The notes beneath the pieces were generated by a model, which saw only the letters and a program-made list of their open reading frames with translations, ran no database searches and was not told the DNA's origin. Made by a program: the position numbers and the translations under genes. 43,266 nt of DNA, taken from assembly GCF_003259905.1 (NCBI RefSeq), contig NZ_QLMG01000037.1, positions 1 through 43,266 of the forward strand, read 5' to 3'. The first letter of the stretch is position 1, and each line of letters starts with the position of its first letter. This document shows positions 15,465-23,576 of the stretch, piece after piece. The DNA is from Salipiger aestuarii. GTDB taxonomy: Bacteria; Pseudomonadota; Alphaproteobacteria; Rhodobacterales; Rhodobacteraceae.

Positions 15465-17893
15465 TCCGCTGCCTCCTTGGTAAGATCCGCGAGGGGGTGG
15501 AATTTCACCGCCTCGGCCGGTTGTGCCCGTTCTGCCCAGGGGTCGACCTGGTAGACGGATTGCGAGATGTCGAACCGTTCGACCAGCGCGCGGCGCGTGG
15601 CGTCGTCGGCCAGCGTCTCCTTGACCCAGTCGAGTCCGACCTTGGCGACCCACTTGTAGGCGCGATCAAGATACTTGGCGTTCTCGCGATAAAGCTGCAC
15701 AAAGGCGGTGGTCCATTCGATGACCTCGTCTTCGGTGGCGACATCGACCAGACGCTCGGTTTCCCTGACGTCCATTCCGGCCGCGCCGGCCACGCTGACC
15801 TGATAGCCGCTGTCAACGCAGATCACGCCGATGTCCTTGCAGGTCGCCTCGGCGCAGTTGCGCGGGCAGCCCGACACGCCCAGCTTGACCTTGTGCGGCG
15901 TCCAGGACGCCCACAGCTTTTTCTCCAGCTTGATGCCAAGGCCGGTGCTGTCCTGGGTGCCAAAGCGGCACCAGTCCTTGCCGACACAGGTTTTCACCGT
16001 ACGCAGCCCCTTGGTATAGGCATGGCCCGACACCATGCCCGCCTGATTGAGATCGTACCAGATCGCGGGCAGGTCTTCTTTCTGGATGCCCAGAAGGTCG
16101 ATGCGCATGCCGCCGGTCACCTTGACGGTGGCGCCGTATTTCTCGGCCGCTTGCGCGATGGCGATCAGCTCCTGCGGGGTGGTCATGCCGCCCCACATGC
16201 GCGGCATGACGGAATAGGTGCCGTCTTTCTGGATGTTGGCGTGGTTGCGTTCGTTGACAAAGCGCGACTGGGGGTCGTCGGTGTAGTCCAGCGGCCAGTC
16301 GGCCAGCAGGTAGTAGTTCACTGCGGGACGGCAGACGTGGCAGCCGTTGCGGGTTTTCCAGCCCAGTTCCTGCCAGACCGCTTCCTGGGATTTCAGTTCC
16401 TGCACCTTGATCAGGCGGCGCACGTCTTCATGGGTCAGATCGCAGCAGCCGCAGACCGGCTGCGCGGCGGGCAGCACGAAATCATCGCCCAGTGTGACCG
16501 ACAGCACCTGTTCCACAAGCCCGGTGCAGGTGCCGCAGGACGCCGACGCCTTGGTGGTTGCCTTGATGGCGCCGAGGTCGGTGGCACCTGCCTCGATCGC
16601 CTTGATGATGTTGCCCTTGCATACGCCGTTGCAGCCGCAAATTTCTGCCTCAGGCGGCAATGCTGCAACGGCTGACAGAGGGTCCACCTGGGCACCCCCT
16701 TGAAAAGACGGACCAAAGATCAGCGTTTCGCGTATGTCCGAAATATCGGTGGCGTCCTTGATAAGGCCAAAGAACCAGTTGCCATCGGCGGTGTCGCCAT
16801 ACATCACCGCACCGATCAGCCTGTCGTTTTCGATCACCAGGCGCTTGTAGATGCCGCGCGCGGGGTCGCGGAACACGATGTCCTCGCGGCCCTCGCCTTC
16901 GGCAAAATCACCCGACGAGAACAGGTCGCACCCGGTGACCTTGAGCTTGGTGGACAGCTCGCGCATCACGAAGGTTTCTTCTTCGTCCAGCAGTGTTTTC
17001 GCCAGCACCTTGGCCTGGTCGTAGAGCGGCGCGACAAGCCCGAAGAGCGCACCGTTATATTCGACGCATTCGCCCACGGCGTAGACATCCGGCGTTTGCG
17101 TGCGCATCTGCGCGTCGACCTTGATCGCGCGACCACAGGCGATGCCGCTGTCCTGCGCCAGCTTGACCGAGGGGCGGATGCCCACGGCCATGCACACGAT
17201 ATCGCAGGGCAGTTCGGTGCCGTCGGCAAGGTTCACCTGTTCGACCCGGCCATTGCCGACGATTTCCTTGGTGGACGCTTCGAGCATCACGGTGATGCCA
17301 CGCTTTTCCAGATCCTTCTTCAGCAGGTAGCCCGCCGCCGGGTCAAGCTGGCGTTCCATCAGGTGGGTCGAGATGTGTAGAACGGTCACCTCCATACCGC
17401 GCAGGCGCAGCGCCGCCGCGGCCTCAAGGCCAAGCAGGCCGCCGCCGATCACCACCGCGCGCGCGCCGGGTTTGCCCGCGGCTTCGGTCATGGCGGTGGT
17501 GTCTTCGAGATCGCGAAAGGCAACGACACCGGGCAGATCGTGCCCCGGGCAGGGGATGATAAAGGCCGAACTGCCGGTGCCGAACACCAGCTTGTCATAG
17601 GGCACCTCGCCCTTTTCCCCGATCACCACCTTGCGGTCCGTATCGACCGAAACCACCTTTTCGCCAAAGCGGCAGGTGATCCTGTTTTCGGCATACCAGG
17701 CATCGTCATGGGTGACGATTTCGCCATAGCTCTTTTCGCCCGACAGCACCGGGGACAACATGATCCGGTTGTAGTTGCCGCGCGGTTCGGCGTTGAAAAG
17801 GGTGATGTCATAGGCGGCCGGGTTGGCTGCGATGATCTGTTCCAGCAGGCGGCCAGAGGCCATGCCCGCTCCGATGACGACGAGTTTCTGCAT
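15461..17893 (-). CDS. nirB: Nitrite reductase [NAD(P)H] large subunit
   Basis: NirB reduces nitrite to ammonium with NAD(P)H, FAD, iron-sulfur clusters and siroheme. The 810-residue product has an N-terminal FAD/NAD(P)H oxidoreductase part (VVIGAGMASGRLLE and a second GGGLLGLEAAAALR). Two BFD-like [2Fe-2S] segments follow (CGCNGVCKGNI and CGTC; CGCCDLTHEDVRRLI and CHVCRP). The C-terminal siroheme/[4Fe-4S] domain has GKDWCRFGTQDS and SGCPRNCAEATCKD. ATG 17893 with GGAGCC upstream matches the usual MQKLVVIGAGMA start. It needs siroheme, but no cysG or cobA gene is in this cluster. The preceding GAF gene ends 13 bases before it. Confidence 0.96.
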   Translation of the reverse strand: MQKLVVIGAGMASGRLLEQIIAANPAAYDITLFNAEPRGNYNRIMLSPVLSGEKSYGEIVTHDDAWYAENRITCRFGEKVVSVDTDRKVVIGEKGEVPYDKLVFGTGSSAFIIPCPGHDLPGVVAFRDLEDTTAMTEAAGKPGARAVVIGGGLLGLEAAAALRLRGMEVTVLHISTHLMERQLDPAAGYLLKKDLEKRGITVMLEASTKEIVGNGRVEQVNLADGTELPCDIVCMAVGIRPSVKLAQDSGIACGRAIKVDAQMRTQTPDVYAVGECVEYNGALFGLVAPLYDQAKVLAKTLLDEEETFVMRELSTKLKVTGCDLFSSGDFAEGEGREDIVFRDPARGIYKRLVIENDRLIGAVMYGDTADGNWFFGLIKDATDISDIRETLIFGPSFQGGAQVDPLSAVAALPPEAEICGCNGVCKGNIIKAIEAGATDLGAIKATTKASASCGTCTGLVEQVLSVTLGDDFVLPAAQPVCGCCDLTHEDVRRLIKVQELKSQEAVWQELGWKTRNGCHVCRPAVNYYLLADWPLDYTDDPQSRFVNERNHANIQKDGTYSVMPRMWGGMTTPQELIAIAQAAEKYGATVKVTGGMRIDLLGIQKEDLPAIWYDLNQAGMVSGHAYTKGLRTVKTCVGKDWCRFGTQDSTGLGIKLEKKLWASWTPHKVKLGVSGCPRNCAEATCKDIGVICVDSGYQVSVAGAAGMDVRETERLVDVATEDEVIEWTTAFVQLYRENAKYLDRAYKWVAKVGLDWVKETLADDATRRALVERFDISQSVYQVDPWAERAQPAEAVKFHPLADLTKEAAE

Positions 17894-17906
17894 GTTCTGG
17901 CTCCTC

Positions 17907-18848
17907 TCAGATGTACCAGGCGACGACGTGGGCGAGGGCACCGCCCTGATAGACGGGCAGCGCGACCATGGCGCTGTAGCCTTCGGTCAGGGCAGGGGCG
18001 CCGGACAGGATCACCGGCAGGCCGGTGGCAAGCACCTTGCCGATATTGCCCTGATTGGCGGTGACGCGGCGCGGGGGCGCGTCGTTGTCATCGGTCCACA
18101 ACGGACCGTCGCGTTCGCAGATGCCATCCACGAGGATCGCGGCGGTTTCCTTGCCGACCTTTTCCGGGCGCGCGTCCCAGATTTCGAAGCGCCGCGCGAT
18201 GGGGGTGCCGCGCGCGGACAGCAGCGTCAGCACGAACTGGCGGTCATGGGGCACCGGCACGGGCACGCCAAGGCCGGTGGTCAGCCCCGCCTTGCCGGCG
18301 CTGTCGGCGCGGATGAACCGGTAGCCGCTGCCCAGCTCGCGGAACAGCATCGGCGTGCGTGCCGACCATACACCGCCCGGAAGGCCCTGGCCGCGCGGGA
18401 AATGCGTGTGCTGGCTGACCCATTCGAAATGCTTGGCGGCGCCGTAATAGCCATCGTCCAGCATCATCAGCCCGTCCAGTTCGGACCAGACCTCGATCGC
18501 GCCGATGCGTTCGTCGCTGTCGCTGCACAGCACGACAAGGACCGCCTTCAGGTCGTCTTCGTCAAAGACCGGAAGGGCCACGGCGCTGGTCAGGCCGGCC
18601 TCGGCGGCGGCCTCGATGCGTTTGAAATACGAACCGTCAAAGCCCTTGAGCACGACGGGGCGCTGTTCGGCCCAGGCCTTGCCGGGCAGGCCCTCGCCCT
18701 TGCCGAAGCTGATGGCGCGGGTGGCGGTTTCAAAGGCGGCGAGGTCGCCGTAATTGCCGTTGGCAAGCACAAGCCGGTCGCCGTCGGGAATCCAGAGTTC
18801 GGTGACCTGAATAAAGGTTTTCACGCGTGCGTCGATGACAGTGTCCAT
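17907..18848 (-). CDS. Tandem GAF-domain protein of the nitrate operon
   Basis: The 313-residue product appears to consist of two GAF-like domains, each with a similar core: GEGLPGKAWAEQRPVVL...GLTSAVALPVF at about residues 50-100, and GQGLPGGVWSARTPMLF...GLTTGLGVPVP at about residues 150-210. A shorter related segment closes the protein (GLPVILSGAPALTEGYSAMVALPVYQGGALAHVVAWYI). There is no output domain such as a kinase, HTH or cyclase, and no signal peptide or membrane segment. It is likely a small-molecule or redox sensor or scaffold. It lies between the transporter ATPase gene and nirB, in the same direction. Its function in nitrate assimilation is not established. Confidence 0.8.
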   Translation of the reverse strand: MDTVIDARVKTFIQVTELWIPDGDRLVLANGNYGDLAAFETATRAISFGKGEGLPGKAWAEQRPVVLKGFDGSYFKRIEAAAEAGLTSAVALPVFDEDDLKAVLVVLCSDSDERIGAIEVWSELDGLMMLDDGYYGAAKHFEWVSQHTHFPRGQGLPGGVWSARTPMLFRELGSGYRFIRADSAGKAGLTTGLGVPVPVPHDRQFVLTLLSARGTPIARRFEIWDARPEKVGKETAAILVDGICERDGPLWTDDNDAPPRRVTANQGNIGKVLATGLPVILSGAPALTEGYSAMVALPVYQGGALAHVVAWYI

Positions 18849-18909
18849 GCAGGGACCCCCAAGTCAGAGAGATTGTTGAAGGCACACCCCGACCGGGGCG
18901 CGCGCCGGG

Positions 18910-20604
18910 TCAGGCGGCTTTCTTCTTGTCGGCTTTCATCTTGGTCTTGCCGTGTTTTCCGTGCTCGTATTCCTCAAGGAAATTCAGCACCTGTTCGCGG
19001 TAAAGGTAGTAATCGGGGTGTTCGAGCAGCGCCTTGCGGGTACGCGGGCGGGGCAGTTTCACATCGACGATCTTGCCGATGGTGGCCTGCGGCCCGTTGG
19101 TCATCATTACCACGCGGTCGGCCAGCAGGATTGCCTCGTCCACGTCGTGGGTGACGCAGACGGCGGTGACCTTGGTGCGGCTCCAGACTTCCATCAGCAC
19201 CTCTTGCAGCTCCCACCGGGTGAGGCTGTCGAGCATGCCGAAAGGTTCATCCAGCAACAGCAGTTTCGGCGACAGCGCAAAGGCGCGGGCGATGCCGACC
19301 CGCTGCTTCATGCCGTTGGACATATCGGCGGCGCCCCGATCCATGCTGTCGGCTAGGCCGACCCGTTCAAGGTAGTATTCCACCACCTCCTGCCGTTCGG
19401 CCTGGCGGGCCTTGGGATAAACCTTGTCGACCCCGATGGCACAGTTTTCGCGGGCGGTCAGCCAGGGGAACAGGTTGGGTGACTGGAACACCACGGCGCG
19501 TTCGGGATCGGCCCCCATCACGGCGCGCCCATCGAGCTTGATTGCGCCTTTCGAGATGCTGTTAAGCCCGGCCGCCATGGTCAGCACGGTCGACTTGCCG
19601 CACCCCGAATGGCCGATAAGCGAGATGAATTCGCCCTTGTCCATCTTGAGGTTGAAATCCTCGACCACCGTGAGCGGCCCTCTGGGCGTGGGATAAACCT
19701 TGTGCAGCTGCGAAAATTCGAGAAAGCGGTCTTCGCGCAGGCTGCCTGTCGCATCCTGTACGGCGGCGGGAAGGTCCGAGGCCGCGCCGTGGATCGGGGT
19801 GATGTCGGGCAGATTGTGGGTGCCCTGGGCCTTGGCCTCGATGCCCACGTCCATGAGGTAGGTGGTGACGGCGGCGCGCAGGCGTTTGAAGTCGTCGTTG
19901 TGGTTCATTTCACCCCGGTCGCGGGGGCGGGGAAGCGCGACGGTGAATTCCTCGCCCAGGGTGCCGTCGGGGTTCAGCGCGATGATGCGGTCGGCAAGGA
20001 TGATCGCCTCGTCCACGTCATTGGTGATAAGGACGCAGGTTTTCTTGTCCTGGTTCCAGATCGCTTCGATCTCGTCCGCGAGGTTGGCGCGGGTCAGCGC
20101 ATCAAGCGCCGACAGCGGTTCGTCCAGAAGCAGCATTTCGGGATTCATCGCCAGCGCGCGGGCGACGTTGACTCGCTGGCGCATGCCGCCGGACAGTTCG
20201 GCAGGGCGGCGGGTTGTGGCGTGGCCCAGACCGACCATGTTGACGTATTTGGCGACGGTGGCCTGCTTGTCGGCCTTGGGCATCCTGGGAAAGACGCTGT
20301 CGAGCGCAAGCTGCACATTGCCGTTCACCGTCAGCCACGGCATCAGCGAATAGCTTTGAAAGATCACGCCGCGTTCGGGGCCGGGGCCGGTGATGGGCGT
20401 GCCGCGATAGGTCACGCGGCCCTTGGTGGGGGTGTCGAGTCCCGCCATCATATTGATCAGCGTGGTCTTGCCAGAGCCGGAAAAGCCCAGCAGGACAAGA
20501 AATTCGCCCTCCTGCACATCCAGGTCGATGTTTTGCAGAACCGGTGTTTCGTGGATGCCGGTGCCAAAGCTTTTCGAGACGTTTTCGAACTTGAGGAGGC
20601 TCAT
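18910..20604 (-). CDS. Nitrate ABC transporter, fused double ATP-binding protein
   Basis: One 564-residue chain contains two complete ABC ATPase domains. The first has Walker A GFSGSGKTT (about residues 40-48), signature LSGGMRQRV, Walker B LLLLDEP, and ITNDVDEA where the H-loop His is Asn. The second has Walker A GHSGCGKST, signature MSNGMKQRV, Walker B LLLLDEPFGMLD and a normal VTHDVDEA. They correspond to the NrtC and NrtD ATPases of cyanobacterial NrtABCD, here joined without the NrtA-like regulatory domain of NrtC. A Lys-rich tail (KMKADKKKAA) ends the protein. It should energise nitrate/nitrite import with NrtB. A pair of palindromic repeats lies between it and nrtB. Confidence 0.93.
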   Translation of the reverse strand: MSLLKFENVSKSFGTGIHETPVLQNIDLDVQEGEFLVLLGFSGSGKTTLINMMAGLDTPTKGRVTYRGTPITGPGPERGVIFQSYSLMPWLTVNGNVQLALDSVFPRMPKADKQATVAKYVNMVGLGHATTRRPAELSGGMRQRVNVARALAMNPEMLLLDEPLSALDALTRANLADEIEAIWNQDKKTCVLITNDVDEAIILADRIIALNPDGTLGEEFTVALPRPRDRGEMNHNDDFKRLRAAVTTYLMDVGIEAKAQGTHNLPDITPIHGAASDLPAAVQDATGSLREDRFLEFSQLHKVYPTPRGPLTVVEDFNLKMDKGEFISLIGHSGCGKSTVLTMAAGLNSISKGAIKLDGRAVMGADPERAVVFQSPNLFPWLTARENCAIGVDKVYPKARQAERQEVVEYYLERVGLADSMDRGAADMSNGMKQRVGIARAFALSPKLLLLDEPFGMLDSLTRWELQEVLMEVWSRTKVTAVCVTHDVDEAILLADRVVMMTNGPQATIGKIVDVKLPRPRTRKALLEHPDYYLYREQVLNFLEEYEHGKHGKTKMKADKKKAA

Positions 20605-20617
20605 TGGATTTCCTTTC

Positions 20618-20680
20618 GCGCTATCGCTTCGTTGCCTGAGCGCGGTTTTCTATGCGCTATCGCTTCGCTGCCTGAGCGCC
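20618..20680. repeat. Pair of 26-bp REP-like repeats in the nrtB-nrtCD spacer
   Basis: Two near-identical units lie at about 20618-20643 and 20654-20679. Both begin GCGCTATCGCTTCG and end GCCTGAGCGC; they differ by one base and are 36 bases apart. Each has complementary ends (GCGCT / AGCGC). They fill most of the 78-base gap between nrtB and the ATPase gene and would lie inside the operon mRNA. Confidence 0.8.
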
Positions 20681-20682
20681 GG

Positions 20683-21765
20683 TTACCTGTTGTTCGAAAA
20701 GGTGAAGAGGGATTGCAGCGCGAACATCACGCGATCGAGCAGGAAGCCGATGATGCCGATGGTGAAGACGGCGACCATGATCTTGGCGAGGCTGCTGGAC
20801 GAACCGTTCTGGAATTCGTCCCAGACGAATTTGCCAAGACCGGGGTTCTGGGCCAGCATTTCAGCGGCGATCAGCACCATCCAGCCAACACCAAGCGACA
20901 GGCGCAGGCCGGTGAAGATCAGCGGCAGGGCGCTGGGCAGGACCAGCTTGGTGATCTTGGTCCAGGTGTTCATCTTCAGCACCTTGGAGACGTTGACCAG
21001 ATCCTTGTCGATGCTGGCCACGCCAAGCGCGGTGTTGATCAGTGTCGGCCAAAGCGAGCAAAGCGTCACGGTGATGGCCGAGATCAAAAAGGATTTGGAA
21101 AACAGGCCATCATTGGTGGCAACCGCGGCAGAGACCACCATGGTCACGATCGGCAGCCAGGCCAGCGGGGAAACCGGCTTGAAGATCTGCACCAGCGGGT
21201 TGATGGCCGAGTTGGCATATGGCGACAGGCCGGCAAGAATGCCCAGCGGGATGGCGATGGCCGATCCGATCAGGAAGCCGAAGAACACGGTCTTGATCGA
21301 GGTCCAGATCTGCTCGTAGTAGCTGGGCGCGCCGGTATAGGCGATGGTCTTGACCTGATCGGCCTTGCCCGCGGCAATGAGCTTTTCATTGCGCGCCGCG
21401 ACCATGGTTTCGAACTTGGCCTGCTTGGCGGCCTTGGCGGCGGCATCCTCGTTCAGCAGAACCGCTTCGTGCCAGACTTCGGCGGGGCCGGGGACGGCGC
21501 CGAGCGAGGTCTGCACCCTGGGGGCAAGCGTGCCCCAGATCACAAGGAAGGCGGTGATGGCGACGAGGGGCACCCCAAGCAGCAGCCAGATGTCCTTGAT
21601 CTGCGCGCGGGGGTTGTCGCCAGCGGCTGCCTTGAGGATGGGGGTAATCCAGGACAGGCCGAGAACGCGAAACCAGGCGTCCGCCTTGTTGATGCGGGTG
21701 AAGGTGCGGGCCTTGCGGGCCTCGCGTTCGGCTTCACGGGCGTAGTCGGGATCGACGGTCGTCAT
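20683..21765 (-). CDS. nrtB: Nitrate ABC transporter permease
   Basis: The 360-residue inner-membrane protein has a first membrane segment at about 65-85 (IWLLLGVPLVAITAFLVIWGTL) and then a BPD-type permease domain with several membrane segments (TVFFGFLIGSAIAIPLGILAGL onward). The EAA-type cytoplasmic loop reads NVSKVLKMNTWTKITKLVLPSALP. It is longer than typical NrtB because of an N-terminal charged extension and an Ala/Lys/Glu-rich stretch (about residues 105-150) between the first and second membrane segments, predicted periplasmic. ATG 21765 is the first start with a permease-like continuation; upstream codons look non-coding. It is 175 bases downstream of nrtA. Confidence 0.92.
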   Translation of the reverse strand: MTTVDPDYAREAEREARKARTFTRINKADAWFRVLGLSWITPILKAAAGDNPRAQIKDIWLLLGVPLVAITAFLVIWGTLAPRVQTSLGAVPGPAEVWHEAVLLNEDAAAKAAKQAKFETMVAARNEKLIAAGKADQVKTIAYTGAPSYYEQIWTSIKTVFFGFLIGSAIAIPLGILAGLSPYANSAINPLVQIFKPVSPLAWLPIVTMVVSAAVATNDGLFSKSFLISAITVTLCSLWPTLINTALGVASIDKDLVNVSKVLKMNTWTKITKLVLPSALPLIFTGLRLSLGVGWMVLIAAEMLAQNPGLGKFVWDEFQNGSSSSLAKIMVAVFTIGIIGFLLDRVMFALQSLFTFSNNR

Positions 21766-21829
21766 GTGAGGGGTCCTCGGCTTGGTCGGGAGACGGTCGG
21801 ACGCTCGTTCCTTGCGGAACATCGCCCCA

Positions 21830-21894
21830 CCCGCCATCCCGCAGGTGATCCTTGGCGGGAGGTGGCGGAGATCCTGCAAAAGGTGAATCTCCGC
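21830..21894 (-). promoter_or_regulatory. Two hairpins in the nrtA-nrtB spacer
   Basis: Two perfect inverted repeats lie in the 175-base spacer: GCGGAGAT (21865-21872) with ATCTCCGC (21887-21894), and CCCGCCA (21830-21836) with TGGCGGG (21853-21859). Neither is followed by a T-run on the transcribed strand, so they look like mRNA-stabilising or processing hairpins rather than full terminators. This would fit high expression of the binding protein compared with the membrane parts. Confidence 0.55.
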
Positions 21895-21940
21895 GCTGTG
21901 TTTTACGGTGCGCCCGGTCGGGCGTTCCGGGGAAGGGAAA

Positions 21941-23302
21941 TCAGCCCTTTACCTCGGTGCCGACCACGGTCTGCTTACCTTTGAGGCCGATGGGCAGGCT
22001 GTCGAGGTAGGCGTTGGGGGTGCGGCCGTCGTAGGGGATGCCGTCGATGATGTCGCCCGAGGGGGTCGCATCCTTGTAGCCGTCGCTGTCCCAGGGGAAA
22101 TCGGCCTCGTCGGCAAGCCCTTCGTCGACCAGCGCGCGGGCTGCGTCGAGGTAGATTTCGGGCTTGTAGACCGATCTGGCGATCTCGTCGTACCACGCAT
22201 CCGACCTGGCTTCGGGGATCTGCCCCCAGCGGCGCATCTGGGTCAGGTACCAGACCGCGTCGGAATAGAACGGATAGGTGGCGTTGTAGCGGAAGAAGAC
22301 GTTGAAATCGGGCACCTCGCGTTTGTCGCCCTTTTCGTATTCGAAGGTGCCGGTCATCGAGTTGGCGATTACCTCGGCGTCGGCGCCGACATATTCGGGC
22401 TTGGACAGGATCTCGACCGCGTCCATGCGATTGGCGTTGTCGTTTTCGTCCAGCCACATGGCGGCGCGGATCAGCGCCTTGACGACGGCCCGGGTGGTGT
22501 TGGGGTTTTCCTCGGCGAAACCGGAGGAGATGCCGAACACCTTCTCGGGGTTGTTCTTCCACAGTTCGTAGTCGGTGATGACCGGCACGCCGATGCCCTT
22601 GAACACGGCGGCCTGGTTCCAGGGCTCGCCGACGCAATAGCCATAGATGGTGCCGGCCTCGAGCGTGGCGGGCATCTGGGGTGGCGGAGTCACCGACAGC
22701 AGCACGTCGGCGCCGATCTGGCCGGTGACGTTTTCGGGGCTGTAATACCCCGGCTCAAGCCCACCGGCGGCAAGCCAGTAGCGCAGTTCGTAGTTGTGGG
22801 TCGAGACCGGGAACACCATGCCCATGTTGAACGGCTTGCCTTCGGAGCGGTACTTTTCCACGACCGGCTTGAGTGCCGCCGCGGAAATCGGGTGCTGCGG
22901 GAGGCCGTCGGCATTGGTGGGGATGTTGGGTTTCATCTCGTCCCAGACGGCGTTGGACACGGTGATGCCGTTGCCGTTCAGGTCCATTGAAAAGGGCGTG
23001 ACGATATGCGCCTCGGTGCCGTAGCCGATGGTTGCGGCCAGCGGCTGACCGGCCAGCATGTGCGCGCCATCCAGTTGCCCGCCGATGACGCCGTCCAGCA
23101 GCACCTTCCAGTTGGCCTGCGCTTCCAGGGTCACGAACAGGCCTTCGTCAAGGAAATAGCCCTGTTCGTAGGCCACGGCGAGCGGCGCCATGTCGGTCAG
23201 CTTGATGAAGCCGAAGGTCAGCTCGTCCTTTTCCAGATCCTGTGCGAACAGGGGGCCAGCAAGCGTCGTGGTGGCGCTGAGCGCGAGGAGAAGTTTCTTC
23301 AT
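21941..23302 (-). CDS. nrtA: Nitrate ABC transporter substrate-binding protein
   Basis: This 453-residue periplasmic protein captures nitrate for the NrtB/ATPase complex. A Sec signal peptide ([20 protein letters not shown], cut before QDLEKDEL) is followed by the NrtA/CmpA-type fold: [38 protein letters not shown], and [14 protein letters not shown], which lines the ligand site in this family. The start is set by the signal peptide. It is the first structural gene after the NasT-type leader. Its sequence is related to NasS two genes upstream, but only NrtA carries a signal peptide. Confidence 0.95.
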   Translation of the reverse strand: MKKLLLALSATTTLAGPLFAQDLEKDELTFGFIKLTDMAPLAVAYEQGYFLDEGLFVTLEAQANWKVLLDGVIGGQLDGAHMLAGQPLAATIGYGTEAHIVTPFSMDLNGNGITVSNAVWDEMKPNIPTNADGLPQHPISAAALKPVVEKYRSEGKPFNMGMVFPVSTHNYELRYWLAAGGLEPGYYSPENVTGQIGADVLLSVTPPPQMPATLEAGTIYGYCVGEPWNQAAVFKGIGVPVITDYELWKNNPEKVFGISSGFAEENPNTTRAVVKALIRAAMWLDENDNANRMDAVEILSKPEYVGADAEVIANSMTGTFEYEKGDKREVPDFNVFFRYNATYPFYSDAVWYLTQMRRWGQIPEARSDAWYDEIARSVYKPEIYLDAARALVDEGLADEADFPWDSDGYKDATPSGDIIDGIPYDGRTPNAYLDSLPIGLKGKQTVVGTEVKG

Positions 23303-23351
23303 TCGGTCCGTCCCTTTGGATAAAGGCCCGGATGCGCTCGGGCCAAACGTG

Positions 23352-23406
23352 AAAAAGCCGCTGACTGGTCCTGATCTGCAAACGATCACGACAGTCGAGC
23401 GGCTTT
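23352..23406 (-). terminator. Leader terminator in front of nrtA
   Basis: On the minus strand AAAGCCGCT (from 23406) pairs with AGCGGCTTT (to 23354), extended inside by GACTG / CAGTC after a one-base bulge, and is followed by TTTTT at 23356-23352. It lies about 50 bases before the nrtA start, so by default it would stop transcription entering the structural genes. It is the expected target of NasT antitermination. Confidence 0.85.
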
Positions 23407-23415
23407 GCTCAGTAT

Positions 23416-23458
23416 TCCCGGTCTTTGGGAGAGTTTCGGAAGAGGGGCGCCATTGCCC
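23416..23458 (-). promoter_or_regulatory. Candidate NasT (ANTAR) RNA site
   Basis: Just before the leader terminator, the minus-strand RNA can form two short stem-loops. The first is GGGC / GCCC around the six-base loop AATGGC (23458-23445), which has A at loop position 1 and G at position 4, as in the ANTAR target motif. The second is TCCC / GGGA (23430-23416) around a seven-base loop AAAGACC, also with A1 and G4 but one base longer than usual. The linker is 14 bases. The adjacent nasT gene encodes an ANTAR protein, which supports the reading. Confidence 0.6.
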
Positions 23459-23576
23459 GTCTCTTGGACCGTCTATGCGGCATGCCCGGCGCATCGCTCA
23501 AGATAAAATTCCTTGTGAGGGCATCTTTTACCGGGGAGTCCGGATTTCGATGCCGCAGCTGCACAAGAATGTTGCG

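Noticed and set aside
20618-20680. CRISPR array
   Set aside because: Only two repeat units with a 10-base gap are present, and no cas gene is in the window.
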